DNA from: Solibacillus sp. FSL R7-0668
GTDB lineage: Bacteria > Bacillota > Bacilli > Bacillales_A > Planococcaceae
DNA length: 64,000 nucleotides
NCBI RefSeq assembly: GCF_038006205.1
Contig: NZ_JBBOUU010000001.1
Location: 1,614,001-1,678,000, forward strand
Direction of reading: 5' to 3'
Shown here: in pieces, positions 27,432 to 37,271 of the stretch
Layout of the letters: every line of letters starts with the position of its first letter
Position numbering within the stretch: the stretch's first letter is position 1
Translations under genes and position numbers: made by a program
The notes under the pieces: model-generated
Databases searched by the model: none
Seen by the model: the letters and a program-made list of their open reading frames with translations, nothing else
What the model was told of the DNA's origin: nothing

Positions 27432-28064
27432 TTGTTTACAGGAATTATTGAAGAAATTGGAATAGTTGAAAACATAAACAGAAAATCCAATGCGATGCAG
27501 CTCGAAATAAAAGCAGCCAAAGTGTTAAGTGATGTGCAACTGGGTGATAGTATAGCAGTTAATGGCGTTTGCTTAACGGTAAATAAGTTTTCAAGTGAGC
27601 GTTTTTTTGCAGATGTGATGCCCGAAACGTTCCATGCTACCAATTTATCAACCCTACAAAAAGGGGCGGCTGTTAATTTAGAACGAGCAATGCATGCAAA
27701 CGGTCGATTTGGTGGGCATTTTGTCAGTGGTCATGTGGACGGAATCGCTACCATTAAAAGTAAGAAGGCTATTTCAAATGCAATTTATGTAGAACTAGCA
27801 GTAGCGGATGAGTTACTTGAAAATTGTATATTGAAAGGCTCGATTACACTGGATGGAACAAGCTTAACGATTTTTGCGCTACAAAAAAATACGCTCACTG
27901 TATCACTGATCCCTCATACCAATCATCAATCCGTACTTGGAATGAAAAAGGTCGGGGAGCAAGTCAATGTGGAAACGGATTTACTTGGTAAATATGTGAA
28001 ACAACATGTACAAGCCAGATCCTCCAATATGACGCGCGATTTCCTAATTAGAAATGGATTTTAA
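27432..28064 (+). CDS. ribE: Riboflavin synthase (alpha subunit)
   Basis: This enzyme converts two 6,7-dimethyl-8-ribityllumazines to riboflavin and a pyrimidinedione. The 210-residue protein has two lumazine-binding repeats. The first starts at the N-terminus (MFTGIIEEIG, with NGVCLTV), and the second near residue 95 after the HANGRFGGHFVSGHVDG segment. The TTG at 27432 is chosen since the family begins MFTGI and GAGGTG lies 6 bp upstream; a GTG three codons earlier would add MRG. It is the first gene after the tandem FMN riboswitches, with ribD missing. Confidence 0.93.
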   Translation: MFTGIIEEIGIVENINRKSNAMQLEIKAAKVLSDVQLGDSIAVNGVCLTVNKFSSERFFADVMPETFHATNLSTLQKGAAVNLERAMHANGRFGGHFVSGHVDGIATIKSKKAISNAIYVELAVADELLENCILKGSITLDGTSLTIFALQKNTLTVSLIPHTNHQSVLGMKKVGEQVNVETDLLGKYVKQHVQARSSNMTRDFLIRNGF

Positions 28065-28076
28065 GGAGAGGGACAA

Positions 28077-28682
28077 ATGAATACAGTACAAGAAGCGATC
28101 GATGCGCTTAAAAACGGGGAAATGATCATTGTTGTTGATGATGAAAACCGTGAAAATGAGGGCGATTTAATTATGTTAGGAGAGCATGCAACGCCTGAAA
28201 ATATTAATTTTATGGCGCTGCATGGACGAGGTTTAATTTGTACGCCAATTAGTACAAAAATTGCAGACAAATTTGCGCTCACACCAATGGTTGAAACAAA
28301 TACCGATCATCATGGGACGGCCTTTACCGTAAGTATTGATTACAAAACAACGACGACAGGTATTAGTGCATTTGAACGTTCGGAGACAGTCACTGCGTTA
28401 TTAGATGCAACGAATGTAGCTGAGGATTTTAAACGGCCGGGTCACATTTTCCCACTCATTGCAAAAGAAGGTGGGGTAGTTGTGCGACGTGGTCATACCG
28501 AGGCTGCCGTTGATTTGGCTAAGCTTTGTCATAGTTCGGAAGTGGCGGTTATTTGTGAAATTTTAAACGAAAATGGCACAATGGCAAGACTGCCTCAATT
28601 AGAGAAATTGGCTGAACAATGGGACATGAAACTTATTTCAATCGAACAATTAACGCAATATATCACACAATCATTGGTATAA
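28077..28682 (+). CDS. ribB: 3,4-dihydroxy-2-butanone 4-phosphate synthase (stand-alone RibB)
   Basis: RibB forms the four-carbon donor for lumazine synthesis from ribulose 5-phosphate. The 201-residue chain has the acidic metal loop [20 protein letters not shown] and the [14 protein letters not shown] segment. It ends where Bacillus RibBA proteins continue into GTP cyclohydrolase II, so only the first domain is present and the frame closes normally. The gene follows ribE by 12 bp with AGGAGAGGG before the ATG. RibA activity must come from another locus. Confidence 0.93.
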   Translation: MNTVQEAIDALKNGEMIIVVDDENRENEGDLIMLGEHATPENINFMALHGRGLICTPISTKIADKFALTPMVETNTDHHGTAFTVSIDYKTTTTGISAFERSETVTALLDATNVAEDFKRPGHIFPLIAKEGGVVVRRGHTEAAVDLAKLCHSSEVAVICEILNENGTMARLPQLEKLAEQWDMKLISIEQLTQYITQSLV

Positions 28683-28695
28683 AGGGAGCGATATT

Positions 28696-29163
28696 ATGGG
28701 AAAAATTTTTGAAGCACAATTAATTGGGACAGAACTAAAAATTGGTATTGTTGTAGGACGATTCAATGAATTTATAAATGACAAGCTATTATCGGGTGCG
28801 CTGGATGGCTTAAAGCGACATGATGTACAGGAAGCAAATATCGATATTGCTTGGGTACCAGGTGCATTTGAAGTGCCATTTATCGCTAAAAAAATGGCAG
28901 AGACACAGCAATATGACGCGGTAATCGGCCTTGGAACGGTAATACGCGGGGCAACAACGCATTATGATTATGTGTGCAATGAAGCCGCAAAAGGGATTGC
29001 TAAGGTGGCTTTAGACACAGGCGTACCTATTATTTTTGGCATTGTGACGACGGAAAATATCGAGCAGGCGATTGAACGCGCGGGTACAAAAGCCGGGAAT
29101 AAAGGCTATGATAGCGCGATTTCAGCGATTGAAATGGCGAACTTAAATCTACTTTTCAAATAA
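28696..29163 (+). CDS. ribH: 6,7-dimethyl-8-ribityllumazine synthase
   Basis: RibH condenses 5-amino-6-ribitylaminouracil with dihydroxybutanone phosphate. The 155-residue length is normal. Visible motifs are [26 protein letters not shown] and [19 protein letters not shown], with the catalytic His in GATTHYDYV. It is the last gene of the rib operon, 13 bp after ribB, with AAAGGGAG upstream. Confidence 0.95.
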   Translation: MGKIFEAQLIGTELKIGIVVGRFNEFINDKLLSGALDGLKRHDVQEANIDIAWVPGAFEVPFIAKKMAETQQYDAVIGLGTVIRGATTHYDYVCNEAAKGIAKVALDTGVPIIFGIVTTENIEQAIERAGTKAGNKGYDSAISAIEMANLNLLFK

Positions 29164-29318
29164 ATTCTAGGGGTGAGAGGACAACACGATGTAACAGTTT
29201 TAGCATTCGTTCCTAATTTCTATCACCGCGAAAAATTGGCTACAGCGGATTATGAATATATGAAGAAGCACTGTGCGATAAGTATTTACTTTTCGTGCAG
29301 TTTCTTTTTCAAATGGAA
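29164..29318 (+). other. Short gene remnant and terminator hairpin after ribH
   Basis: A GTG-started frame here could encode 49 residues (including VTVLAFVPNFYHREKLATADY), but it has no family match I recognise. It runs into a hairpin with arms near AAGCACTG (29266) and CGTGCAGTTTC (29295), followed by TTTTTC, so I read it as a decayed ORF plus the rib operon terminator. Confidence 0.45.
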
Positions 29319-29372
29319 TTGACAAAAAATGAGGAAAGTAATAATATTAGTATATGAATATATGTTCATATA
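29319..29372 (+). promoter_or_regulatory. czcD promoter with CzrA-type operator
   Basis: TTGACA (29319-29324), 17 bp, TAATAT (29342-29347) is a near-consensus sigma-A promoter. At 29351-29372 lies a 22-bp imperfect palindrome with half-sites TATATGAA and TTCATATA, the 12-2-12 operator type bound by ArsR/SmtB zinc sensors. Its place at the transcription start fits repression released by Zn or Co. Confidence 0.8.
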
Positions 29373-29390
29373 AAGAAGGAGGTTGTTTTT

Positions 29391-30338
29391 ATGGCTGAAC
29401 ATCAACATGACCATTCACATGGTGCGAATAAAAAAACATTACTCATTTCATTTATTATCATTTTTAGCTTTATGATTGTTGAAGCAATTGGTGGGGTAGT
29501 AACGAATAGTTTGGCGCTGTTATCTGATGCAGGGCATATGTTTAGTGATGCACTTTCACTTGCGATTGCGCTTTTAGCCTTTATCATTTCGGAAAAAGCG
29601 GTGACGATGTCGAAAACATTTGGCTATAAACGGATTGAAATATTAGTTGCCATGCTAAACGGGGTAACACTTGTTGCGATTGCGCTCTATATTTTCTATG
29701 AAGCGGTTGATCGCTTTCAAAATCCACCTGAAGTAGCGACGACAGGGATGCTCATTATTAGTGTCATTGGTTTGCTTGTGAACATTTTAGTTGCATGGAT
29801 TATGCTAAAAGGTGGAGACACAGAAGAAAATTTAAATATGCGTGGGGCATTTTTACACGTAATTAGTGATATGCTTGGTTCGGTAGGGGCGATTATTGCT
29901 GCATTGTTAATGATGTTTTTCGGATTTGGCTGGGCAGATCCACTGGCAAGTGTTATTGTAGCACTGCTTGTATTACGTGGTGGCTATTCCGTAACGAAAA
30001 ATTCACTACATGTGTTAATGGAAGGAACACCAACAGTGGTCAATAGTGAAGACGTACTCAACATTATTCAAGGACATGAGCAGGTGCGCAGCGTTCATGA
30101 TCTTCATATTTGGGCGGTTACGAGTGGCTTACACGCATTGACTTGTCATATTGTATTGGATGATGCCTTAACAATAAAAGAAGGTAGTGCCATTATCGCA
30201 CATATTGAACACGAACTATTACACGCCAATATTCAACACGCGACTATTCAGATGGAAGATAGTAGCCATAAACATGGCGATTCTGTGTATTGTACGGTAA
30301 AGGCTGAAGCAGGTGGACATCACCATCACCATCATTAA
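29391..30338 (+). CDS. czcD: Cation diffusion facilitator, Zn/Co/Cd efflux (CzcD)
   Basis: A 315-residue CDF antiporter that exports Zn(II), Co(II) or Cd(II). It has a His-rich N-terminus (EHQHDHSHG), six membrane helices with HxxxD sites ([15 protein letters not shown] in helix 2 and [12 protein letters not shown] in helix 5), a cytosolic C-terminal domain ([19 protein letters not shown]) and a C-terminal hexahistidine stretch. AAGGAGG precedes the ATG. Next to cobalt and cobalamin genes it may protect against excess cobalt, which is inference. Confidence 0.95.
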   Translation: MAEHQHDHSHGANKKTLLISFIIIFSFMIVEAIGGVVTNSLALLSDAGHMFSDALSLAIALLAFIISEKAVTMSKTFGYKRIEILVAMLNGVTLVAIALYIFYEAVDRFQNPPEVATTGMLIISVIGLLVNILVAWIMLKGGDTEENLNMRGAFLHVISDMLGSVGAIIAALLMMFFGFGWADPLASVIVALLVLRGGYSVTKNSLHVLMEGTPTVVNSEDVLNIIQGHEQVRSVHDLHIWAVTSGLHALTCHIVLDDALTIKEGSAIIAHIEHELLHANIQHATIQMEDSSHKHGDSVYCTVKAEAGGHHHHHH

Positions 30339-30349
30339 GGAGGCAATTT

Positions 30350-30667
30350 ATGAACGAGCAAATGGATCAAGTACGCCATGAATTAGATGAAGAAACCTTA
30401 TTTGTAGTATCTCAGACCTTCAAAGCATTAAGTGATCCAACACGTATTCGAATATTAAACTTATTATGCTGTAAAGAATATGCCGTAAACGATCTAGCAG
30501 AAAGCTTGAATTTAAGCCAATCTACAGTGTCACACCAGCTGCGGTTTTTAAAAAATTTACGCCTCGTCAAGTTTAGACGTGAAGGGACAACAATGTTCTA
30601 TTCAAGTGATGATGAGCATGTAATGAATTTATTGCATCAGGCGATTGATCATGCGAAACATGAATAA
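30350..30667 (+). CDS. czrA: ArsR/SmtB family zinc/cobalt repressor (CzrA)
   Basis: A 105-residue winged-helix repressor. The recognition helix is in [14 protein letters not shown]. The alpha-5 metal site matches staphylococcal CzrA: Asp and His in SDDEHV, and two His in QAIDHAKH, at the same spacing. There is no alpha-3N Cys site, so Zn or Co rather than Cd or Pb is the likely inducer. It lies 11 bp after czcD and should autoregulate through the operator at 29351. Confidence 0.93.
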   Translation: MNEQMDQVRHELDEETLFVVSQTFKALSDPTRIRILNLLCCKEYAVNDLAESLNLSQSTVSHQLRFLKNLRLVKFRREGTTMFYSSDDEHVMNLLHQAIDHAKHE

Positions 30668-30794
30668 TACAATACGCCGGATATCTCTTAGATTTATACA
30701 TGAATTGTTATAAAAGTGAAAAAATTATATCCAATACCAATGAAGTATGTTACTTTAAGAATGTTAATTAAATAATTTGCAATTTAAATGAGTG

Positions 30795-30976
30795 CTTACA
30801 TTTTTATGTAAGGTAAAAGGGAAATTAGTGAAAATCTAATGCAGCCCCCGCTACTGTAAATGCTGATGAAATCACAACAATCACTGTCAATCGATGGGAA
30901 GATGTGAAAGTAAAATGAAGCTTGAGCCAGGAAACCTGCTTATTTAAACGATACTTACTTTTCGGAGGGAGAAGTG
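30795..30976 (+). promoter_or_regulatory. Adenosylcobalamin riboswitch 1
   Basis: The conserved core is present: AGGGAAATTAGTGAAAATCTAA (read as two arms around GTGAAAA), GCAGCCCCCGCTACTGTAA, the B12 box GAGCCAGGAAACCTGC (30924-30939), and a closing hairpin around CTTTTCGGAGGGAGAAG. AdoCbl binding would switch off the cbi operon that follows. It is very similar to riboswitch 4 at 56785. Confidence 0.95.
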
Positions 30977-31035
30977 TAGGCGAAACATGATCATGTTTTT
31001 GTGTTTTTTTATACTAATCCGTATACAATTTCACT

Positions 31036-31078
31036 TGCCCGTACCTCTTTTTCTAAAAAGTAGGTGCGGGCATTTTTT
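31036..31078 (+). terminator. Riboswitch-controlled terminator before cbiH60
   Basis: Arms TGCCCGTACCT (31036-31046) and AGGTGCGGGCA (31062-31072) form an 11-bp stem followed by six T. It lies 25 bp before the cbiH60 start, as expected for the expression platform. Confidence 0.9.
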
Positions 31079-31102
31079 CATTTCTATACGGAGGGTGTTT
31101 GG

Positions 31103-32752
31103 ATGCAAAAGGGAAAAATTTTTGTTGTTGGCTTTGGTCCTGGTGATCGAGAGCATATTACAAAGCGTGCAGTCGATGCACTGCAACAAAGTGAACACAT
31201 TATGGGCTATAAAACATATGTGGACTTGATTGAACATTTAGTAACGGCAAAAACGATTGTAAGTACAGGGATGACTGAGGAAGTCTCGCGTGCACAAGAA
31301 GCGGTTAAGCAGGCAGAGGCAGGAAGTATCGTATCGGTTATTTCAAGTGGAGACTCAGGTGTTTACGGGATGGCCGGTCTTGTATATGAGGTGCTAATTG
31401 AAAAGGGCTGGACAGAGGCAACGGGTATTGAAGTGGAAGTAGTGCCGGGGATTTCCGCGATTAACTCTTGTGCAAGTTTGCTTGGTGCCCCCGTTATGCA
31501 TGATAGCTGTACGATTAGCTTGAGTGACCATTTAACACCGTGGACAGTGATTGAAAAGCGAATTGAAGCAGCAGCAATGGCCGATTTTGTCGTTGCGTTT
31601 TACAATCCTAAATCAGGTAGACGAACAAGACAAATCGTAGAAGCGCAACGCATTTTGTTGAAATATCGTGCGCCCGATACGCCGGTTGGATTGGTGAAGG
31701 CAGCCTATCGCGATACTCAGGATATTGTGTTAACAACACTTGCCGAAATGTTAGAGCATGATATAGGCATGCTGACGACTGTTGTTGTAGGAAATTCCTC
31801 TACCTTTTACTATGACAATAAAATCATCACACCGCGTGGCTATCAGCGAAAATATACATTAGGTGAAGAAAAGCAACTATTAAAACCACACCAACGCTTG
31901 AAGAAGGAAGCCGAACCATGGGCATTAGACCAAGAAACAGGTGAGGCAAAGGAAGGCTTTGAAAAAATAGAGGCGATTGAGAAAAAAACAACGAATGTGA
32001 GCGTAACGGAATGGAGCTCATTGCAATTAGCGAATGAAGCATTGGCGCTTGTTCGACCAGAGGAAAAGGTGGAAAATCCTTTTTTAGTGCAGCAAAAGCA
32101 GGAGTCCATTTTTGAATTTGCTGTGTCTCCAGGGGTTGCCAATAAAATGATTACCCCACAGCAAATGGTGACATTAGCTGAAATTGTAGGCGAAAAAGGT
32201 ACGATGGAATATACACCAGATCACCGTCTTGTGGTTAAAGTACCAAGCATGGATCCACAAAAAATTGTAGCAACGGTTGAACAAACCGGATTGCTCGTCC
32301 AACCGGTGGGGGATGTTGTCATCGTGAAGGCCTGTGATTTTTGCTATGGCGAAAAAGCTGAATCCATCCCGTACGCGGAAAAGATTATGGAAACGCTTGG
32401 TGGCTTGAAGATGCCGAAAGAATTGCATGTTGGGATCAACGGCTGTGGCATGGCGTGTTACCGTGCTGTATTCGACGATATTGGCATCGTCTATCGCAAG
32501 AAAAGATTCGATTTATTTATCGGCTCAAAACCAGTCGGGCGTACAGCACATGCAGCTCAGCCTGTTTTAGAAGGTCTAGCACCCGAACAATTAATTCCAT
32601 TATTAACTGAGATTGTTGCGGATTATCAAGCAAATGCACATCCAAATGAACGTTTCTTTAAATACTTTAAACGCGTAAAAAAAATCTTAAACTTCGAGTA
32701 TGTCGATATGGCATGCAAAATTAAAGTAGAAGAAGCGCCTTGCGGGGACTAG
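31103..32752 (+). CDS. cbiH60: CbiH60: precorrin-3B C17-methyltransferase with sulfite-reductase-like Fe-S tail
   Basis: A 549-residue two-domain enzyme of the CbiH60 type known from Bacillus megaterium. It methylates C17 and drives anaerobic ring contraction of cobalt-factor III. Residues 1-245 are the SAM-binding tetrapyrrole methyltransferase (VVGFGPGDREHITKRAV, GIEVEVVPGISAINS). After a linker of about 90 residues, the C-terminal part (about 340-530) is a nitrite/sulfite-reductase-like half domain. Its four Cys are in CDFC and GCGMAC, and the family motif is FDDIGIVYRKK. The ATG at 31103 has GGAGGG upstream. First gene of riboswitch unit 1. A shorter paralogue lies at 48401. Confidence 0.94.
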   Translation: MQKGKIFVVGFGPGDREHITKRAVDALQQSEHIMGYKTYVDLIEHLVTAKTIVSTGMTEEVSRAQEAVKQAEAGSIVSVISSGDSGVYGMAGLVYEVLIEKGWTEATGIEVEVVPGISAINSCASLLGAPVMHDSCTISLSDHLTPWTVIEKRIEAAAMADFVVAFYNPKSGRRTRQIVEAQRILLKYRAPDTPVGLVKAAYRDTQDIVLTTLAEMLEHDIGMLTTVVVGNSSTFYYDNKIITPRGYQRKYTLGEEKQLLKPHQRLKKEAEPWALDQETGEAKEGFEKIEAIEKKTTNVSVTEWSSLQLANEALALVRPEEKVENPFLVQQKQESIFEFAVSPGVANKMITPQQMVTLAEIVGEKGTMEYTPDHRLVVKVPSMDPQKIVATVEQTGLLVQPVGDVVIVKACDFCYGEKAESIPYAEKIMETLGGLKMPKELHVGINGCGMACYRAVFDDIGIVYRKKRFDLFIGSKPVGRTAHAAQPVLEGLAPEQLIPLLTEIVADYQANAHPNERFFKYFKRVKKILNFEYVDMACKIKVEEAPCGD

Positions 32753-32760
32753 GAGGAAGC

Positions 32761-33540
32761 ATGATTTTATTTTTAGCGGGTACAAGCGACGCACGGGAGT
32801 TAGCCGTGAAATTGAAACAAAAGGGCTATGAATTAATCGCAACAGTTGTCACAGATTCGGCAGCATCTAGCTTACAACAGCAAGGAATTCCATATCATGT
32901 TGGACGATTATCTGTACAACAAATGACCGAGTTGATTAGTGATAAACAGGTTCAAGTTATTATCGATGCCAGTCATCCTTATGCAGAAGAAGCATCGAAA
33001 ACGGCAATGGCTGCGGCACAAGAAAATGGAATTCCTTATATTCGTTACGAGCGTCCAACGCAAGAGTTTGTTGATCCACTTGTAACGGAAGTTGAAACAT
33101 ATGAAGAGGCGGCACAATTAGCTACTACGCATGTGGGGACAATCATGCTGACAACAGGCAGTAAAACGTTAGCAATCTTTACAGCAAAATTATTAGGTCA
33201 AGAAAATATCCGCGTTGTATGTCGTATGCTGCCAAACAAAGAAAATATGGAAAAATGTGATGCACTGGGCGTGATACAGCGCGATATCATAGCGATTCAA
33301 GGTCCATTTTCAAAAGAGCTAAACACGGCGCTTTATAAGCAATATGACACAACGCTTGTTATTACAAAGGAAAGTGGCAAGGTTGGTTCGGTTGATGAAA
33401 AAATGGAGGCAGCCCTCGAGCTAGGCATCCCAGTCATTTTAATCAAGCGACCAAAAATACACTATGCAAATAAATGTACTTCATTTGAGGAAGTACAAGA
33501 AAAATTAGGGGGCATTATCAATGGCAAATATGAACTTTAA
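32761..33540 (+). CDS. cbiJ: Cobalt-precorrin-6A reductase
   Basis: CbiJ reduces the macrocycle of cobalt-precorrin-6A with NAD(P)H. The 259-residue protein starts MILFLAGTSDARELAVKL, the family's nucleotide-binding N-terminus, and keeps IDASHPYAEEAS and IRYERP. The end contains TLVITKESGKVGSVDEKM, also typical. The ATG at 32761 has AGGAGG 5 bp upstream. It lies 8 bp after cbiH60 and overlaps cbiC by 20 bp. Confidence 0.93.
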   Translation: MILFLAGTSDARELAVKLKQKGYELIATVVTDSAASSLQQQGIPYHVGRLSVQQMTELISDKQVQVIIDASHPYAEEASKTAMAAAQENGIPYIRYERPTQEFVDPLVTEVETYEEAAQLATTHVGTIMLTTGSKTLAIFTAKLLGQENIRVVCRMLPNKENMEKCDALGVIQRDIIAIQGPFSKELNTALYKQYDTTLVITKESGKVGSVDEKMEAALELGIPVILIKRPKIHYANKCTSFEEVQEKLGGIINGKYEL

Positions 33541-34195
33541 TACGGATTTCGTACCACTAACGGTTGATCCAGACAAAATTTACGACTATAGCTTCTCGAT
33601 TATCGCAGAGGAAATGGGCGAGCATCCTTTTTCAGATGAGGAATGGTTAGTTGTTCGTCGTGTCATTCATGCATCGGCGGACTTTGAATTAGGACGCAGC
33701 ATGATTTTTACGGAGGATGCGATCGAAGCAGGAATTCAGTCAATTTTAGCGGGGCGTCATGTCGTTGCAGATGTACAAATGATTGAAAGTGGCTCGGGAC
33801 GTAAGCGATTCCAAAAGCATGGTGGGGATTTGCATTGCTATATCGCGGATGAGGACGTTTCGATTGAGGCCAAAAAATTAGGGACAACACGCGCAATCAT
33901 TTCTATGCAAAAAGCAACGCAGCTTCAAGAGGGTGGCATTTATGCGATTGGCAATGCACCTACTGCATTACTTGAGTTAATTCGCCTAATTAAAGAGGGC
34001 TTGGCAAAACCAGATTTAATTATCGGGATGCCAGTAGGATTCGTATCGGCTGCGGAATCGAAGGCAGAGTTAGCCATTTTAGAAGGCATTCCATTCATTA
34101 CAAACGTAGGAAGAAAAGGTGGCAGTACCGTTACCGTTGCAGCACTCAATGCCATCTCACTTATGGCAGATGAACGTAGAAAGCAAGCGGAATAA
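33521..34195 (+). CDS. cbiC: Cobalt-precorrin-8 methylmutase
   Basis: CbiC moves a methyl group from C11 to C12, giving cobyrinate. The 224-residue protein has the active-site His in VVRRVIHASADFE, EDAIEAGIQSILAG and the C-terminal ITNVGRKGGSTVTVAALNAI. The ATG lies inside the end of cbiJ and the gene overlaps cbiD by about 26 bp, so translation is coupled across all three. Confidence 0.94.
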   Translation: MANMNFNTDFVPLTVDPDKIYDYSFSIIAEEMGEHPFSDEEWLVVRRVIHASADFELGRSMIFTEDAIEAGIQSILAGRHVVADVQMIESGSGRKRFQKHGGDLHCYIADEDVSIEAKKLGTTRAIISMQKATQLQEGGIYAIGNAPTALLELIRLIKEGLAKPDLIIGMPVGFVSAAESKAELAILEGIPFITNVGRKGGSTVTVAALNAISLMADERRKQAE

Positions 34196-35306
34196 GAAAG
34201 ACCCATCACAAATGCGGCATGGCTATACAACAGGAGCTTGTGCTACGGCAATGACAAAAGCAGCCTTGCATGCGCTTGTGACAGGGGAAATACCAAATGA
34301 TGTAACCATTCATTTACCTGTTGGGCAAGATGCCACCTTTAAAGTGGCATCTTATGTAGTGAAAGATAATGAAGTGATGTGTGAGACGATTAAAGATGCC
34401 GGGGATGACCCAGATGCAACACATCAGGCGAAAATTCAAAGCACGGTACGCTTCGTCGAAAAAATAGGTGTTCATTTAGATGGAGGCATCGGGGTAGGGC
34501 GTGTAACGAAGCCCGGATTGCCCGTTGCAGTCGGTGAAGCCGCAATTAACCCAGTGCCAAGAAAAATGATTTTTGGTGTTGTGGATGAAATGGTGGCGCA
34601 ATTTCAATTAGAGCAAGGGATTGAAGTCATCATTTCGGTTCCAGAGGGTGAAGAAATTGCCAAGAAAACATTGAATGGTCGACTCGGGATTATTGGTGGC
34701 ATTTCCATCTTAGGAACACGGGGAACCGTCGTACCTTTTTCAAGCTCTGCCTATATGGCAAGTATTGTACAGGCTATTAGCGTCGCAAAAGAGGCTGGCT
34801 GCGATCATTTAGTCATTACAACGGGAGGGCGCAGTGAAAAATATGCGATGAAGCAATACCCCGATTTGCCAGAAGAAGCATTCATTGAGATGGGGGACTT
34901 TGTCGGCTTTACGCTCAAGCATATTGCACGTAAGGCTATACCCAATGTCTCGCTTGTCGGCATGATGGGGAAATTTTCGAAGGTCGCACAGGGGGTCATG
35001 ATGGTGCATTCCAAAAGTGCGCCTGTAAGCTTAGCGTTTTTAGCGGAAATGGCCAAAAAATCTGGGGCGACTGACGAGCAAATATTCGAAATTCTTCATG
35101 CAAATACCGCTTCACAGGCAGGCGAAATTATGCAGGAAAATACTGGTTTCTTTGAGGCGCTCTGTCGCAATTGCTGTTATTATGCGCTTGATCATGCAAA
35201 AGGAAAACTAACGGTCTCCACAACGCTTTATGCAATGAATGGAGAGCAACTAGGAAAGGCTGAGAATATTGACAAATTGGATGAAGATGATTGGTATCGG
35301 GGATAG
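34170..35306 (+). CDS. cbiD: Cobalt-precorrin-5B C1-methyltransferase
   Basis: CbiD methylates C1 in the anaerobic pathway and is found only there. The signature [18 protein letters not shown] is near the N-terminus. [24 protein letters not shown] and [13 protein letters not shown] are also typical. I chose the ATG at 34170 (MNVESKRN); an ATG at 34212 is possible but would remove the lead-in residues, and neither has a strong ribosome site, consistent with coupling to cbiC. Length is about 378 residues. Confidence 0.92.
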   Translation: MNVESKRNKKDPSQMRHGYTTGACATAMTKAALHALVTGEIPNDVTIHLPVGQDATFKVASYVVKDNEVMCETIKDAGDDPDATHQAKIQSTVRFVEKIGVHLDGGIGVGRVTKPGLPVAVGEAAINPVPRKMIFGVVDEMVAQFQLEQGIEVIISVPEGEEIAKKTLNGRLGIIGGISILGTRGTVVPFSSSAYMASIVQAISVAKEAGCDHLVITTGGRSEKYAMKQYPDLPEEAFIEMGDFVGFTLKHIARKAIPNVSLVGMMGKFSKVAQGVMMVHSKSAPVSLAFLAEMAKKSGATDEQIFEILHANTASQAGEIMQENTGFFEALCRNCCYYALDHAKGKLTVSTTLYAMNGEQLGKAENIDKLDEDDWYRG

Positions 35307-36492
35307 CGGTATTGAAAATCTATTACCACAATATATGGATTGGATTGAACAAAGTGCAGTACTTGTTGGCGGTGAACGGCATTTAGCGTTTTTTCCACAG
35401 TATCAAGGAGAAAAAATACCGATTAAAGGCGGAATCAAGCCACTTGTAGAAAAATTACAGCTCGAGACACGCAATGTCGTCATTTTAGTTTCAGGGGATC
35501 CGTTGTTTTACGGTTTAGGAAATGTATTAGCTAAAAAGCTAGCGATCGAAATTTATCCGCATACAAGCTCCATCCAATTAGCATTTACAAAATTGCAGGA
35601 AAGCTGGCAAGATGCGTATGTAACGAGTGTACACGGACGGTCAATGAAAGGCTTGGCGCAAAAAATTGACGGTCAAAAAAAGGTCGCCATTTTAACGGAT
35701 GAAACAAACTCTCCAAACGCGATTGCGACGTATTTAAAAGCGTTTGGCATGACCGAATATGATGCTTTTGTGGCAGAAAATTTAGAAGGCGAAAATGAAC
35801 GCTGCCGTCATTTCACATTAGATGAAATGGAAAACGCGCAGTTTTATCCACTAAACGTCGTTATTTTAAAGCAACGCATGCCTGTACAGCTTTCCACAAT
35901 GGGAATCGATGATGATGCGTTTATTCAACGTAAACCTGAAAAAGGATTAGTGACTAAAAAGGAAATTCGCGTGTTATCGCTGCATGCATTAGAGCTACAA
36001 ATAGACAGTGTTGCGTGGGATATTGGGACATGCACAGGGTCTGTTGCAATCGAAATGGCGAAACAAGCACGAGAAGGGCAAGTATATGCCATTGAAAAAA
36101 ATGAGTATGATTTAGAAAATTGTATGCAAAATCAATTACGTCACCGCGCGGATATAACGGCCATTTTAGGCAAGGCACCTGCACGCTTAGACGAATTCCC
36201 AGACCCCGATGCCATTTTCATTGGTGGCACAGGCGGAAATATGGAGGAGCTACTGGAGGTATGTGTGAAGCGCCTAAAGCCAAATGGTCGTATTGTCATA
36301 AATTTGGCAACGTTAGAAAACCTAGTCGATGCCCAAAGAATTTTTAAGTCGCTTCATTGTGACGTAAGCTTTATTCAAGCTTCGATTGCGCGTAGTAAAC
36401 CCATCTTAAATCTTACTCGTCTGCAACCGCTAACGCCGATATTTATTGTTACAGCACGGAAAATACAGGAGATGGAAGGTGAGCATTCATGA
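35281..36492 (+). CDS. cbiET: CbiET: cobalt-precorrin-7 C5/C15-methyltransferase and decarboxylase
   Basis: A 403-residue fusion of CbiE and CbiT, as in Bacillus. The N-terminal half (residues 1-200) is a tetrapyrrole methylase ([24 protein letters not shown]). The C-terminal half is a class I methyltransferase with [16 protein letters not shown] and [15 protein letters not shown]. Together they methylate C5 and C15 and decarboxylate the acetate side chain. The start ATG at 35281 overlaps cbiD by 26 bp; an in-frame TTG at 35269 and an ATG at 35287 are alternatives. Confidence 0.93.
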   Translation: MKMIGIGDSGIENLLPQYMDWIEQSAVLVGGERHLAFFPQYQGEKIPIKGGIKPLVEKLQLETRNVVILVSGDPLFYGLGNVLAKKLAIEIYPHTSSIQLAFTKLQESWQDAYVTSVHGRSMKGLAQKIDGQKKVAILTDETNSPNAIATYLKAFGMTEYDAFVAENLEGENERCRHFTLDEMENAQFYPLNVVILKQRMPVQLSTMGIDDDAFIQRKPEKGLVTKKEIRVLSLHALELQIDSVAWDIGTCTGSVAIEMAKQAREGQVYAIEKNEYDLENCMQNQLRHRADITAILGKAPARLDEFPDPDAIFIGGTGGNMEELLEVCVKRLKPNGRIVINLATLENLVDAQRIFKSLHCDVSFIQASIARSKPILNLTRLQPLTPIFIVTARKIQEMEGEHS

Positions 36493-37271
36493 GAAAAATT
36501 TGGATTGTTGGCGCAGGACCGGGTGACCCAGATCTAATTACGGTGAAGGGCTTAAAATTATTGCAACAGGCGGATGTTGTCATGTATACCGATTCATTAG
36601 TAAGTGAGGAATTGGTTGCAAAGGCTTCTGAAACAGCTGAAATTATTCGAACAGCCGGCATGCATTTGCAAGAGATGGTGGATTGCATCGTTGAACGCGT
36701 CAATGCAGGGAAAATGGTCGTACGTTTACATACAGGAGACCCAGCGATGTACGGTGCAACAATGGAGCAGGTGGCGCTTTTAAAACAGCAGGACATTGGC
36801 TATGAAGTCATTCCAGGTGTTAGCTCGGTATTTGCATCTGCCGCAGCTGTTGGCGCAGAATTAACGATTCCCGATTTAACACAAACGCTTATCTTAACCC
36901 GAGCAGAAGGCCGTACACCGGTGCCAGAGCGTGAACAATTGCGCGATTTAGCAAGCCATCATTGTACAATTGCAATGTTTCTAAGTGCAACGTTGACGAA
37001 AAAGATTACGAAAGAATTAGTTACAGCGGGCTGGTCAGAAAATACCCCGGTTGCTGTTGTACAGCGCGCTTCTTGGCCAGATCAAAAAATCGTCCACACA
37101 ACAATCGGACAATTAGACGAGGCGATGCGCGTCAATGGAATTCGCAAGCATGCGATGATTTTAGCTGGCTGGGCATTGGACCCTAATATTCATGAAAAGG
37201 ATTATCGTTCCAAGCTTTATGATGCGACATTTACACATGGCTTCCGAAAAGGTGTGAAGGTCGATGATTAA
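36489..37271 (+). CDS. cbiF: Cobalt-precorrin-4 C11-methyltransferase
   Basis: CbiF methylates C11. The 260-residue tetrapyrrole methylase starts [19 protein letters not shown] and keeps [14 protein letters not shown] and the [14 protein letters not shown] loop that binds SAM. Its length is typical of CbiF. It overlaps cbiET by 4 bp (ATGA) and cbiG by 8 bp, with GAAGGTGAG before the ATG. Confidence 0.94.
   Translation: MRKIWIVGAGPGDPDLITVKGLKLLQQADVVMYTDSLVSEELVAKASETAEIIRTAGMHLQEMVDCIVERVNAGKMVVRLHTGDPAMYGATMEQVALLKQQDIGYEVIPGVSSVFASAAAVGAELTIPDLTQTLILTRAEGRTPVPEREQLRDLASHHCTIAMFLSATLTKKITKELVTAGWSENTPVAVVQRASWPDQKIVHTTIGQLDEAMRVNGIRKHAMILAGWALDPNIHEKDYRSKLYDATFTHGFRKGVKVDD

Noticed and set aside
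29175-29327. 49-codon GTG-started frame after ribH
   Set aside because: It runs through the terminator hairpin and ends near the -35 box of czcD, so it is at most a remnant.
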